From Actinomycetota bacterium (GTDB lineage Bacteria > Actinomycetota > Acidimicrobiia > Acidimicrobiales > AC-14), in assembly GCA_020200615.1 (NCBI GenBank), contig JAIVIH010000003.1:1-15814 (forward strand): a DNA stretch of 15,814 nucleotides. The letters are read 5' to 3'. The position numbers and the translations under genes are program-made. Positions 7,272-13,753 of this stretch are shown here, in pieces. Each line of letters begins with the position of its first letter. Position 1 is the first letter of the stretch. The notes beneath the pieces were generated by a model. The model was not told the origin of the DNA and did not search any database. It was given only the letters and a program-made list of their open reading frames with translations.

Positions 7272-8825
7272 CTACTTGGACGCCGGCTCGGTACGCGCTG
7301 AACGCTTCTTCGAGGGCTCCGCCCGGTAGTACTGATAGTCGTAGCCGTACGAGCCCTCGGACGTCACTCCGTTGAGCACGGCGCCGGCCAGCGGAGCATC
7401 GACCTGGCGAAGCATCTCAATGGCCCTTCCGAGCTCCTTGCGCGACGTTGCGCCAGCCACCGCGACCAGTAGTGCCGTGTCCACATGGCGGGCCAACACC
7501 AGGGCATCAGTCACGGGTAGAAGCGGAGGCGCGTCGATCAGGACGGTGAAGCCTTGATCCTGCATCGACGCGAACAGCTCCCAGGTCCGCCGGGTGGCAA
7601 GCAGTTCCGAAGGATTGGGCGGAAGCGGGCCGGAGGCCAGCAGGTGGAGCCGGTCGACATCCGGCACCTTCTGGATGGCCGAAGCGAGGTCGGTGGAACC
7701 CAGCAGAACTGACGTGAACCCGACGGCATTGCTCAGCCCGAAGAAGTCGTGCACGCGCGGACGGCGAAGGTCACAGCAGACGATCACGACTTTGAGGCCG
7801 GAGCGGGCGAGAGCGACGCCGAGGTTGGACAGCGTGGTCGTCTTGCCTTCCTTGGCGTTGGCGCTGGTGATCAGAACGGAGCGGATCGGGCGTTGGAGGG
7901 ATAGGAACTGCACCGACGTGCGCAGCGACCGGTAGGCCTCGGAAACTGGCGACGTCGGCTCAGCGAGCGAGACGACTCGTGCTTCGCCCCGGTCTCTCCA
8001 ACCTCCGACTACCGGGATCAGCCCGACGACGTTGACACCTGGGGCCACCCGCTCAACGTCCTCCTTGGTCTTGACCGAGTCGTCGAGATACTCGACGAAC
8101 AGAGCGAGACCGATACCCAGGGGGAAGCCGAGAATCAGGGCCAACAGGACGTTGCGAAGGGGTTTGGGGGAGACCGGCGACGTCGGTACCGCCGAGTCGG
8201 CGACCAACTGGGCCCCGCCCCGCTTCAGTTCGGTGTCCACCTGGAGCTGATCGAGCTTCTGCTTGAACAATCCGTGCTGCTGGATCAGGGCGTCGCGCTG
8301 AGCACCGCTTGCGGCATCGATCTCCTGCTGCAGACCCGTCATCTTTCGCTGGATCTGGTTGCTGGCGCCCAGGAGGTCATCGACGGTTTGCTGCCGGCGA
8401 AAGTCGATATACGCCCGCGCATACGCATTGGCGATCTCGGCTGCCTTCTTGGGCACACGATCCATTGCGGCAACCTCGATGATGTCGGTTTGACCGACGG
8501 GGCTGGCTGAGACCTTGGGGGCGGTTCCCACCCGCCTCCGGACTTCGGCCCTGACGGGCCGGCTCTTCAAGACCTGTATCTCTGTCTGAAGCGCACGCGT
8601 CGGGTCGAGCCTCTGCCCGGAATTCGCGTCGAAGAGCGACTCGCTGCTCCGGGACTGGAGCAGCACCTGAGCTCTGCCCTCGTAAAGCGGCGTCTGCAGG
8701 AACGACGCCCCCACGGCCAGGCCCACCGAAAGCATTAAGACGAGGGCGATGAGGCCCTTCCGGCGCCTCAGGACTCGTAGGTAGTCGCGAAGGTGCACCT
8801 CGGGACCGCTGTCGGAGGGAGGCAC
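7272..8825 (-). CDS. Polysaccharide chain-length regulator / BY-type tyrosine kinase (Wzz-Wzc fusion)
   Basis: A 517-residue inner-membrane protein combining a Wzz domain with a bacterial tyrosine kinase, which controls polymerisation and export of capsule or exopolysaccharide. Membrane segments lie at about 24-43 and 224-246, enclosing an extracytoplasmic domain with a coiled-coil-like stretch around 150-205 and the usual Pro-rich element (P-V-S-P-K-P) before the second helix. The cytoplasmic kinase has Walker A at 321-331 (A-N-A-K-E-G-K-T-T), A' at 347-356 (V-V-I-V-C-C-D-L-R-R) and Walker B at 427-433 (T-V-L-I-D-A-P). The tail has a tyrosine cluster at 493, 495, 497, 499 and 500, the expected autophosphorylation site. 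The start is GTG at 8825, 32 bases after the sugar-transferase stop. The phosphatase at 4024-4653 is the likely antagonist. Confidence 0.93.
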   Translation of the reverse strand: MPPSDSGPEVHLRDYLRVLRRRKGLIALVLMLSVGLAVGASFLQTPLYEGRAQVLLQSRSSESLFDANSGQRLDPTRALQTEIQVLKSRPVRAEVRRRVGTAPKVSASPVGQTDIIEVAAMDRVPKKAAEIANAYARAYIDFRRQQTVDDLLGASNQIQRKMTGLQQEIDAASGAQRDALIQQHGLFKQKLDQLQVDTELKRGGAQLVADSAVPTSPVSPKPLRNVLLALILGFPLGIGLALFVEYLDDSVKTKEDVERVAPGVNVVGLIPVVGGWRDRGEARVVSLAEPTSPVSEAYRSLRTSVQFLSLQRPIRSVLITSANAKEGKTTTLSNLGVALARSGLKVVIVCCDLRRPRVHDFFGLSNAVGFTSVLLGSTDLASAIQKVPDVDRLHLLASGPLPPNPSELLATRRTWELFASMQDQGFTVLIDAPPLLPVTDALVLARHVDTALLVAVAGATSRKELGRAIEMLRQVDAPLAGAVLNGVTSEGSYGYDYQYYRAEPSKKRSARTEPASK

Positions 8826-8857
8826 CGGCCGATGTTATCCGCCCGGAGGAGCGATCC

Positions 8858-10056
8858 TTAGCAGGCTCCCCGGCCTCGGACCACGGCGGCGACCGTCTTC
8901 GCTATAACCATGGCGTCCATCGAGAGCGACCAGTTCTCGACGTAATAAAGGTCGAGGCGGACGGCCTCGTCCCAGGGCAGCCCCGTCCGTCCGCTGACCT
9001 GCCACAGGCCGGTCACCCCCGGCTTCACGAGCAAGCGGCGCCGAACGGGCCCGGGCTGGTGAGGCGCACCAGAAGGCCCACGACGAGGAGGAACGGCACG
9101 AGCAGGGCGAGGCCGGCGACGGCCAGGCTCCGGTCGAACACGGCCTTGGCCACACGGCTCAGACCCTTGAGCTCGGGCTCTTCAATCAGGAGAAGGGGCA
9201 GGTCGGAAACCGTGCGGATGGACACACGCGGCCCAGCCACGTCGGTCAGCACGGGTGCGACCATGAGGTCGATCCCGGTGCCCTCGAGCTCCCAGGCCAA
9301 CCGGCGCAGCGATCCGTTGGACAGCGTCTCGTCGGCGACGGCAATGGCGTCGGCCTGCGAGGAGAGCGCCGCCTCCAGCACTGAGGCGGGGTCGGCCACT
9401 ACCGCCACCGATCGCCCGTCGACTTCCAGCGTCCCGGTGGCTCCCGGTATGCAGGCGGCGACGACGGACAGCCCCGAGGCCGACGCGTCGAGTTTTGATA
9501 TGAGCTCTCGGGTCGCGTTCAGAGAGCCGACGACGAGGATCTTCTTGGTGAACCGGCCGTACCTGCGCATGCGGTGCATCCACTGGCGCAGGGCGTATCG
9601 CAGAGCGAGCGTGAACGCCGTCGCCAGGGGGATGGCAATGGCTACGAAACCCCGTGCGAAGTCCGCTCGAAAGAGGAACGCGATGATGGCGACCAGGGCC
9701 AGGAAACGCACGGCCGAGTCGAACACCCGCCGGTACTCCTCGGTGCCCCATCCGAGGTGGCGCCGCTCATAGGCGCCGCCCAGCATCATGGTCAGCACCC
9801 AAGCGGGGGCGAGTACGGCGGCGACCAGGTTGTACGAGTACCCCAGCGGGTCGGTCTGGAGAACTTCAAGGTGTCCGAACCGCGCCAGCTGGGCCATGAC
9901 CGCGGCCAGGAGCACGGCCGCCGAGTCGGCGACGGCGAGGCCGATTGCGTAGGGGCGAACCCAGCTCGTCGCACGCGTGCGAGTTTGCGCGGTGACAGCC
10001 TCGGCGACCGGCTGCATTTTCGCCGCCTGATTCTCGAAAAGCTCGTTGAGTGCCAC
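8858..10056 (-). pseudogene. Polyprenyl glycosylphosphotransferase (priming sugar transferase) with deleted, out-of-frame catalytic core
   Basis: The family attaches the first sugar-1-phosphate to undecaprenyl phosphate for exopolysaccharide synthesis. From GTG 10056 (purine-rich GGTGGGGGAT just upstream) about 337 codons look normal: four membrane helices (about 37-57, 73-92, 114-131, 136-153), a nucleotide-binding-like domain starting K-K-I-L-V-V-G at 171, a fifth helix at 309-330 and the R-L-T-S-P-G-P motif. Directly after, where F-x-R-Q, L-K-F-R-S-M, D-E-L-P-Q and V-G-P-R-P should follow, that frame stops at 9025. A different frame gives the true family C-terminus (R-R-L-L-V-K-P-G-V-T-G-L-W-Q-V-S-G-R, later Y-Y-V-E-N-W-S, ending R-G-R-G-A-C) to a TAA at 8858. 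About 100 residues are missing at a junction near 9043-9056, and the total length is not a multiple of three. As read it cannot be catalytic. Confidence 0.88.
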
Positions 10057-10217
10057 TATCCCCCACCAGTCACCCTGCCCACACGCCGTGCCCGGGGAAT
10101 GGTAGGTCTCTGGCGGCCCCACCGCTAACAAATCGCCCAAACAACATCTGTGGTGCGGACTGCGCGAGACTCCAGCCCCGACACGGCGCTCACCTCGGAG
10201 GCGGCAGGAGCAGAGAT
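10057..10217. promoter_or_regulatory. Divergent intergenic region (sugar transferase / FkbM methyltransferase)
   Basis: A 161-bp gap between two divergent starts, so promoters for both strands are expected here. A locally A-rich stretch lies at about 10126-10150. The minus-strand hexamer TACCAT near 10098-10103 could be a -10 but lacks a good -35. No confident promoter or operator could be assigned. The 12-base word at 10062-10073 recurs upstream of the chimeric gene at 11670-11681. Confidence 0.35.
10062..10073 (-). repeat. 12-bp leader word shared with the chimeric gene (copy 1)
   Basis: The minus strand reads GTGACTGGTGGG, starting 17 bases upstream of the sugar-transferase GTG. The same 12 bases are at 11670-11681 in front of a gene whose N-terminus is related to this one. 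This suggests the two 5' regions descend from one ancestor, though 12 bases alone could arise by chance. Confidence 0.5.
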
Positions 10218-10220
10218 TTG
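10206..10220 (+). promoter_or_regulatory. Ribosome binding site and TTG start of the FkbM methyltransferase
   Basis: AGGAG at 10206-10210 is followed by seven bases and TTG at 10218. This site decides the start: the longer open frame upstream has no comparable site and runs through the divergent promoter region. Confidence 0.6.
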
Positions 10221-11189
10221 GTTGACGCCAAATACCGGCTGGAAGCAATCGAGCTGGGTCGGCGGCTAGCCGGCCGGTTGCCCGAGCAGTGGGATCGCCG
10301 CTCTCGGGAGCTGGGGAAGGTGGCACTGAACTACCGCGGAGCGAGCCGGACGGCGGGACGGGGGCTGCTGTGGGCGCTCCTGCGCAAGAGTTCGGACGTC
10401 CTCGTCACTCCCTTCGGATCCGGTCAGATGCTCGTGGACTCCGACGACGAGGTGATCGGGCGGGGGGTTTTCATCACCGGCGGGTTCGAACGGGTGTACA
10501 TGGACACGGCGTTGACGTTCTTGAAATCGAACGGACGAACGGCGGGCCCCGGCACGACTTTCGTCGACGTTGGGGCGAACATCGGGACCTCGACGGTTGA
10601 CGCCCTCCTCCACTTCGGTTTCGCTAGGGCGGTTTGCTTCGAACCCGACGGTCACAACTTTCGGCTGCTACGGGCCAACCTGTCTCTCAACGGTCTCGAT
10701 GGTCGCGCCCGAGCGACTTGCTTGGCTCTGTCCTCGCATGATGGCGAGGCAGTGCTGGAAAGATCATCGAGGAACTTCGGTGACCACCGAATCCTCCCCC
10801 TCGCCGCCTCCTATGCCGGGGATCCGGGCCCCGAGGGCCTGGTGGCATGCGCCAGGTTCGACTCGCTTGTCGCTCGTGGTGAGATCGACGTCGGCGCGAT
10901 CGGCATGATCTGGATCGACGCACAGGGCCACGAGACCTTCGTGCTCGAAGGCGCACAGACAGCGGTAGAGGCTGGTGTGCCCATCGTCGTTGAGTACTGG
11001 CCAAAGGCGCTCGGCGAGACCTGTGCCCGCTTCGATGACCTGGTACGTCGTGACTACACGGCTGTCGTCGACCTTCGCCGGCTGGCCGCTGGAGTCACCG
11101 ACGGCTCTATCCTCGAGACAGGCGACATCGGGTGCTTGCGGATGCGCTACCCCGAGCGGCACCTTACCGATCTCCTCCTCCTCCGGTAG
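10218..11189 (+). CDS. FkbM family SAM-dependent methyltransferase
   Basis: A 323-residue protein from a TTG start. The SAM-binding motif I is F-V-D-V-G-A-N-I-G-T-S at 115-125, the acidic motif II is F-E-P-D at 141-144, and the family motif I-W-I-D-A-Q-G-H-E-T is at 231-240 followed by V-V-E-Y-W-P at 257-262. FkbM-type enzymes O-methylate sugars or polyketides; in this setting a surface-glycan sugar is the likely substrate, which is inference. The first ~110 residues are a variable N-terminal domain without a recognisable motif. All core blocks are present and in order, so unlike several neighbours it appears intact. It is transcribed divergently from the sugar transferase and convergently toward the chimeric pseudogene, whose end is 28 bases beyond its stop. 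Confidence 0.88.
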   Translation: MVDAKYRLEAIELGRRLAGRLPEQWDRRSRELGKVALNYRGASRTAGRGLLWALLRKSSDVLVTPFGSGQMLVDSDDEVIGRGVFITGGFERVYMDTALTFLKSNGRTAGPGTTFVDVGANIGTSTVDALLHFGFARAVCFEPDGHNFRLLRANLSLNGLDGRARATCLALSSHDGEAVLERSSRNFGDHRILPLAASYAGDPGPEGLVACARFDSLVARGEIDVGAIGMIWIDAQGHETFVLEGAQTAVEAGVPIVVEYWPKALGETCARFDDLVRRDYTAVVDLRRLAAGVTDGSILETGDIGCLRMRYPERHLTDLLLLR

Positions 11190-11217
11190 GCCGAGCCAGT
11201 CTTGTCGACTGCCCCGC

Positions 11218-11536
11218 TCAGCTCGCGCCGGCCTCTTCAGCGACCACCTCTTGAAGACGTTGTAGAAAGGTGGCGTCGTCGAAGCGGGCGGGCGTGGGCC
11301 CGCAATCTGTCCACCGACCATGTCTCGGCCAAGAGCCGCCTAAGCCCGCTCGCAATGTCCGCCGGGACGGGCTCGTCGAAGAATACGCCGGTCTCGTCCT
11401 CAACGACCGTATCCAGGAAGCCTCCCCCACGCAGAAAGGCCACAGGTTTGGCGAAGCTCGCCGCCTCGAGGGGCGTCAGGCCGTAGTCCTCGTGGCTCGC
11501 GGAAACGACCCCGGCGCAGGCGCCGTACAGCCAGCG
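11218..11536 (-). repeat. GT4 3'-end direct repeat, copy B (in the chimeric remnant)
   Basis: This copy is homologous at nucleotide level to 12595-12912 and in the same orientation. Long stretches are identical or nearly so, for example around C-G-C-T-G-G-C-T-G-T-A-C-G-G-C and the E-D-Y-G-L-T-P-L-E-A codons. Copy B is 319 bases long and copy A 318; the extra base is the frameshift. The two copies flank the methyltransferase gene at 11708-12598. Confidence 0.85.
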
Positions 11537-11674
11537 CATGGCGTAGGGGCGGACCCAGCCCGTAGCATGCGCCCGGTTCTTCTGTGCGGCGGCCAGGGCC
11601 GCCGGCGGCGCGCCAGCCAACCCGTCTTCTGAAAGTCTGTTCTGCTCGGACACGCTGAACCCCAAGAGACCCAC
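11218..11674 (-). pseudogene. Chimeric remnant: sugar-transferase N-terminus fused to GT4 glycosyltransferase C-terminus, frameshifted
   Basis: The first part, read from GTG 11674 or more likely GTG 11653, ends in G-W-V-R-P-Y-A, matching S-W-V-R-P-Y-A at residues 31-37 of the sugar transferase at 8858-10056 and at almost the same distance from the start. Then, from 11536 on, the sequence switches to the last third of a GT4 glycosyltransferase, R-W-L-Y-G-A-C-A-G onward, with about 18 differences in 82 residues from the intact copy at 12595-13683. The GT part lacks its donor-domain start and whole acceptor domain. It also has one extra base in the C/G run at about 11284-11294. The segment is 319 bases against 318 in the intact copy, so the frame ends at 11237 while the true C-terminus (F-D-D-A-T-F-L to E-E-A-G-A-S) continues in another frame to 11218. 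Almost certainly non-functional. Confidence 0.85.
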
Positions 11675-11681
11675 CAGTCAC
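11670..11681 (-). repeat. 12-bp leader word shared with the sugar transferase (copy 2)
   Basis: Identical to the 12 bases at 10062-10073 on the same strand and located just in front of the related N-terminal coding segment. It supports the view that this 5' end came from a second sugar-transferase gene. Confidence 0.5.
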
Positions 11682-11707
11682 ATCGCCACCAGCCGTGACC
11701 CGGGGAT

Positions 11708-12598
11708 CTACGGCATCCGGCCCCTGGGAGCCACCGTTCCGGCTCCTGCTGGGCTCGCTTTGACCGCGACGACCTGCAGCTCGGAGCAAAGCGAGTCCCG
11801 CCCCAGCCGTGAGAACGCGACCGCGCTCCGGTTCCACACCTTCTTTGCGGGTACCACGAAGCGGGTGAATCGCCCCTCCATTCCGCAGCAGCTCTCGGTG
11901 ACTCCGACGTACTCGTAGCGCCAGCTCGCAGCACCGCTGTCGCTCAGAACTCGGTCCAGAGCGGACGGCGAAAAGTGCAGGTAGTGCTCCAGCGCGACGA
12001 AGTCGACGGGACGGCCGATCCGGGCCAGGAACCGGGCGTAGGGGCGCTGGAAACGAAAATTGGGCGTGGTCAGCAGGAGGCGACCCCCAGGCCGGAGCAG
12101 ATTCAGCGCCTCTTTGATCAGCGCGCCGGGGTCGTCGACGTGGGCGATGACACACCACAGCGTCACCGCGTCGCAGATGCCAGTCAGGCCCGGCGGCGGC
12201 GTGGTGAACGACCGCTCGGCCCCAAGACGCTCGGCCGCGGCCTCAGCAGCCAGCGGCGCGACGTCGATCGAGTAGGCGTCCCACCCGAGATCGAGGGCCA
12301 GCTCGGCGAAGTGACCGACGCCCCCACCCAAATCCACCAGCCGGCCGGGACCGCCCTGGCGGCCCAATAGCTGCAGCGCGCTACGGAATACCCCGCTCTT
12401 GGCGTTCGTCCAGAAGTCGTCGGCCAGGGCGGCCTTGGGGTCGGCGTTTCGCTGCCAGTAGTCCTTGTCGTGCTCTCTCCGCCCCAGCGAACCCATCCCA
12501 CAGGCCGGGCACACGCTCATCTCGGTACCGCCGATGCTCCGGCGGACGACGGGCCCGCGGCAGGCGTAACAGCTTTCGACACGTTCCGAGCCATTCAC
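11708..12598 (-). CDS. Class I SAM-dependent methyltransferase with N-terminal zinc ribbon
   Basis: A 296-residue protein. The N-terminus has two CxxC pairs (C10/C13 and C30/C33) typical of a small zinc ribbon seen in many sugar methyltransferases. The Rossmann motif I is V-D-L-G-G-G-V-G-H-F-A-E at 88-99, with S-I-D-V near 113-116 as the acidic strand-2 motif and L-L-R-P-G-G-R-L-L-L-T-T-P-N after strand 5. It probably methylates a nucleotide-activated or lipid-linked sugar of the local glycan, but the substrate is not shown by the sequence. The GTG start at 12598 overlaps the upstream glycosyltransferase stop by four bases (GTGA), indicating translational coupling. It appears complete, and is bracketed by two homologous GT4 3' ends. 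Confidence 0.85.
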   Translation of the reverse strand: MNGSERVESCYACRGPVVRRSIGGTEMSVCPACGMGSLGRREHDKDYWQRNADPKAALADDFWTNAKSGVFRSALQLLGRQGGPGRLVDLGGGVGHFAELALDLGWDAYSIDVAPLAAEAAAERLGAERSFTTPPPGLTGICDAVTLWCVIAHVDDPGALIKEALNLLRPGGRLLLTTPNFRFQRPYARFLARIGRPVDFVALEHYLHFSPSALDRVLSDSGAASWRYEYVGVTESCCGMEGRFTRFVVPAKKVWNRSAVAFSRLGRDSLCSELQVVAVKASPAGAGTVAPRGRMP

Positions 12599-12912
12599 CG
12601 TCGGTGCACCTCCTCATCGATCACCTCGCGCAGTCGCCGTACGAAGCGCGCCTCATCGAAGCACGCCGCGTGGGCCTGTAGCCGCTCCTCGGGCCAGGCT
12701 CTCGCCAGCAGGCGCCGGACGGCAACGACGATCTCGGCGGGAACGGGCTGCTCGAAGTAGACGCCCGTCTCGTCCTCCACGACGGTGTCCAAGAAGCCTC
12801 CTCCTCGCAGCACGGCCACAGGTTTGGCGAAGGTGGCCGCCTCGAGGGGCGTCAGGCCGTAGTCCTCGTAGCTCGCAGAAAGGACCCCGGCGCAGGCGCC
12901 GTACAGCCAGCG
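12595..12912 (-). repeat. GT4 3'-end direct repeat, copy A (in the intact glycosyltransferase)
   Basis: This is the intact counterpart of 11218-11536, same orientation, with starts about 1.4 kb apart. Homologous recombination between the two would remove the methyltransferase gene. Confidence 0.85.
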
Positions 12913-13683
12913 CAGCTCCTCCTCGTCGACGAGGCCGAGAAACCTGACGTTGGGCCCCGCCAACTGGCGCAGCCTTCCCTCCTCGGGCCCGATGCCGACC
13001 ACGACCAGGCGCTCACCCGGAAGCTCTTGAAAGGCGGCGACGACGGCATCCACGTTCTTGTAGGGCAGAAGACGGGCCACGCACAGCAGGAATCCGGGGT
13101 ACAGATCAGCGGGCGGGCGTCGGGCCGCGGTCACGTCGATGGTCGGAGGCGGCGGCAAGACTTCGGCCTCGATCCCGTAAGTGAGCTGGATGCGCTTACG
13201 CACGACGTTCGAGAGCGTGAGGTAGCGGCTAGCTGTGCCTGCCATCCTGCGGTCCCAGCGGACCAGAGGCGCACGCACTGCCGCCAGCCCCCACCGGGCA
13301 ACCGACTGACGATTCCCGAGGTACGTCTCGCTCTCGTACAGCCAGCGGGCGGGCGAGTAGCAGTAGACGACCTTGACGCCGGTCGTGCGTACGCCATGGG
13401 CCCATCCGCTGGAACTACAGAGGACCACATCGGCGTGAACTTCGTGGGTGGCGAACGCCGGAGCCAGCAGCGGAAGCGCCATTCGGTGATGGCGGCGAAG
13501 GAGGGCCAGCTTGTTGATCGCCATCGGGCGGACGTCGGACGTGGCGAAGTCAGGGAAGGTTGCCGTTCGGTCAAATAGGGACGTGTGCAGGGGCGCGTCC
13601 GGGAACGCCTTCATCATCGAGAGCACCACCCGCTCGGCCCCGCCCCGCTGCGTCAGGTAGTCGTGGACGATGGCAACCCTCAT
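12595..13683 (-). CDS. GT4 family glycosyltransferase (WbaZ-like)
   Basis: A 362-residue GT-B-fold retaining glycosyltransferase, cytoplasmic or membrane-associated, adding a sugar to the growing lipid-linked repeat unit. The N-terminal domain opens M-R-V-A-I-V-H-D-Y-L-T with G-G-A-E-R-V at 14-19, the typical glycine loop. In the donor domain, R204 and K209 (A-R-L-L-P-Y-K-N) and the E-x7-E motif (E273 to E281, within E-D-Y-G-L-T-P-L-E) are intact, then G-G-G-F-L-D-T-V for nucleotide binding. Length is normal. ATG 13683 is chosen because it begins exactly at the conserved first strand; an upstream in-frame reading would consist of non-conserved Arg/Pro-rich sequence. The ribosome site is weak. 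The stop overlaps the methyltransferase start. Donor and acceptor sugars are unknown; mannose is common in the WbaZ group. Confidence 0.9.
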   Translation of the reverse strand: MRVAIVHDYLTQRGGAERVVLSMMKAFPDAPLHTSLFDRTATFPDFATSDVRPMAINKLALLRRHHRMALPLLAPAFATHEVHADVVLCSSSGWAHGVRTTGVKVVYCYSPARWLYESETYLGNRQSVARWGLAAVRAPLVRWDRRMAGTASRYLTLSNVVRKRIQLTYGIEAEVLPPPPTIDVTAARRPPADLYPGFLLCVARLLPYKNVDAVVAAFQELPGERLVVVGIGPEEGRLRQLAGPNVRFLGLVDEEELRWLYGACAGVLSASYEDYGLTPLEAATFAKPVAVLRGGGFLDTVVEDETGVYFEQPVPAEIVVAVRRLLARAWPEERLQAHAACFDEARFVRRLREVIDEEVHRR

Positions 13684-13753
13684 CGAGCTCGCCGATTCTG
13701 GAGCGGGGCTGGCGGGCGCCCCCCACCTCGCGAGGCGCCGCCCGTCGTGGCCC
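13684..13753. promoter_or_regulatory. Divergent intergenic region with palindrome CCTCGCGAGG
   Basis: A 70-bp gap between the divergent GT4 and FkbM-like starts. It contains a perfect 10-bp palindrome CCTCGCGAGG (13726-13735) and two GGCGCC words (13715-13720 and 13734-13739) that could pair around it. This could be an operator or hairpin, but GC-rich DNA gives such matches by chance. No confident promoter hexamers were seen. Confidence 0.25.

Noticed and set aside
11197..11211. Small inverted repeat CAGTC-TTGTC-GACTG between the convergent FkbM gene and the chimeric remnant, as a bidirectional terminator
   Set aside because: The stem is only five base pairs and there is no T-tract on either side; too weak to call.
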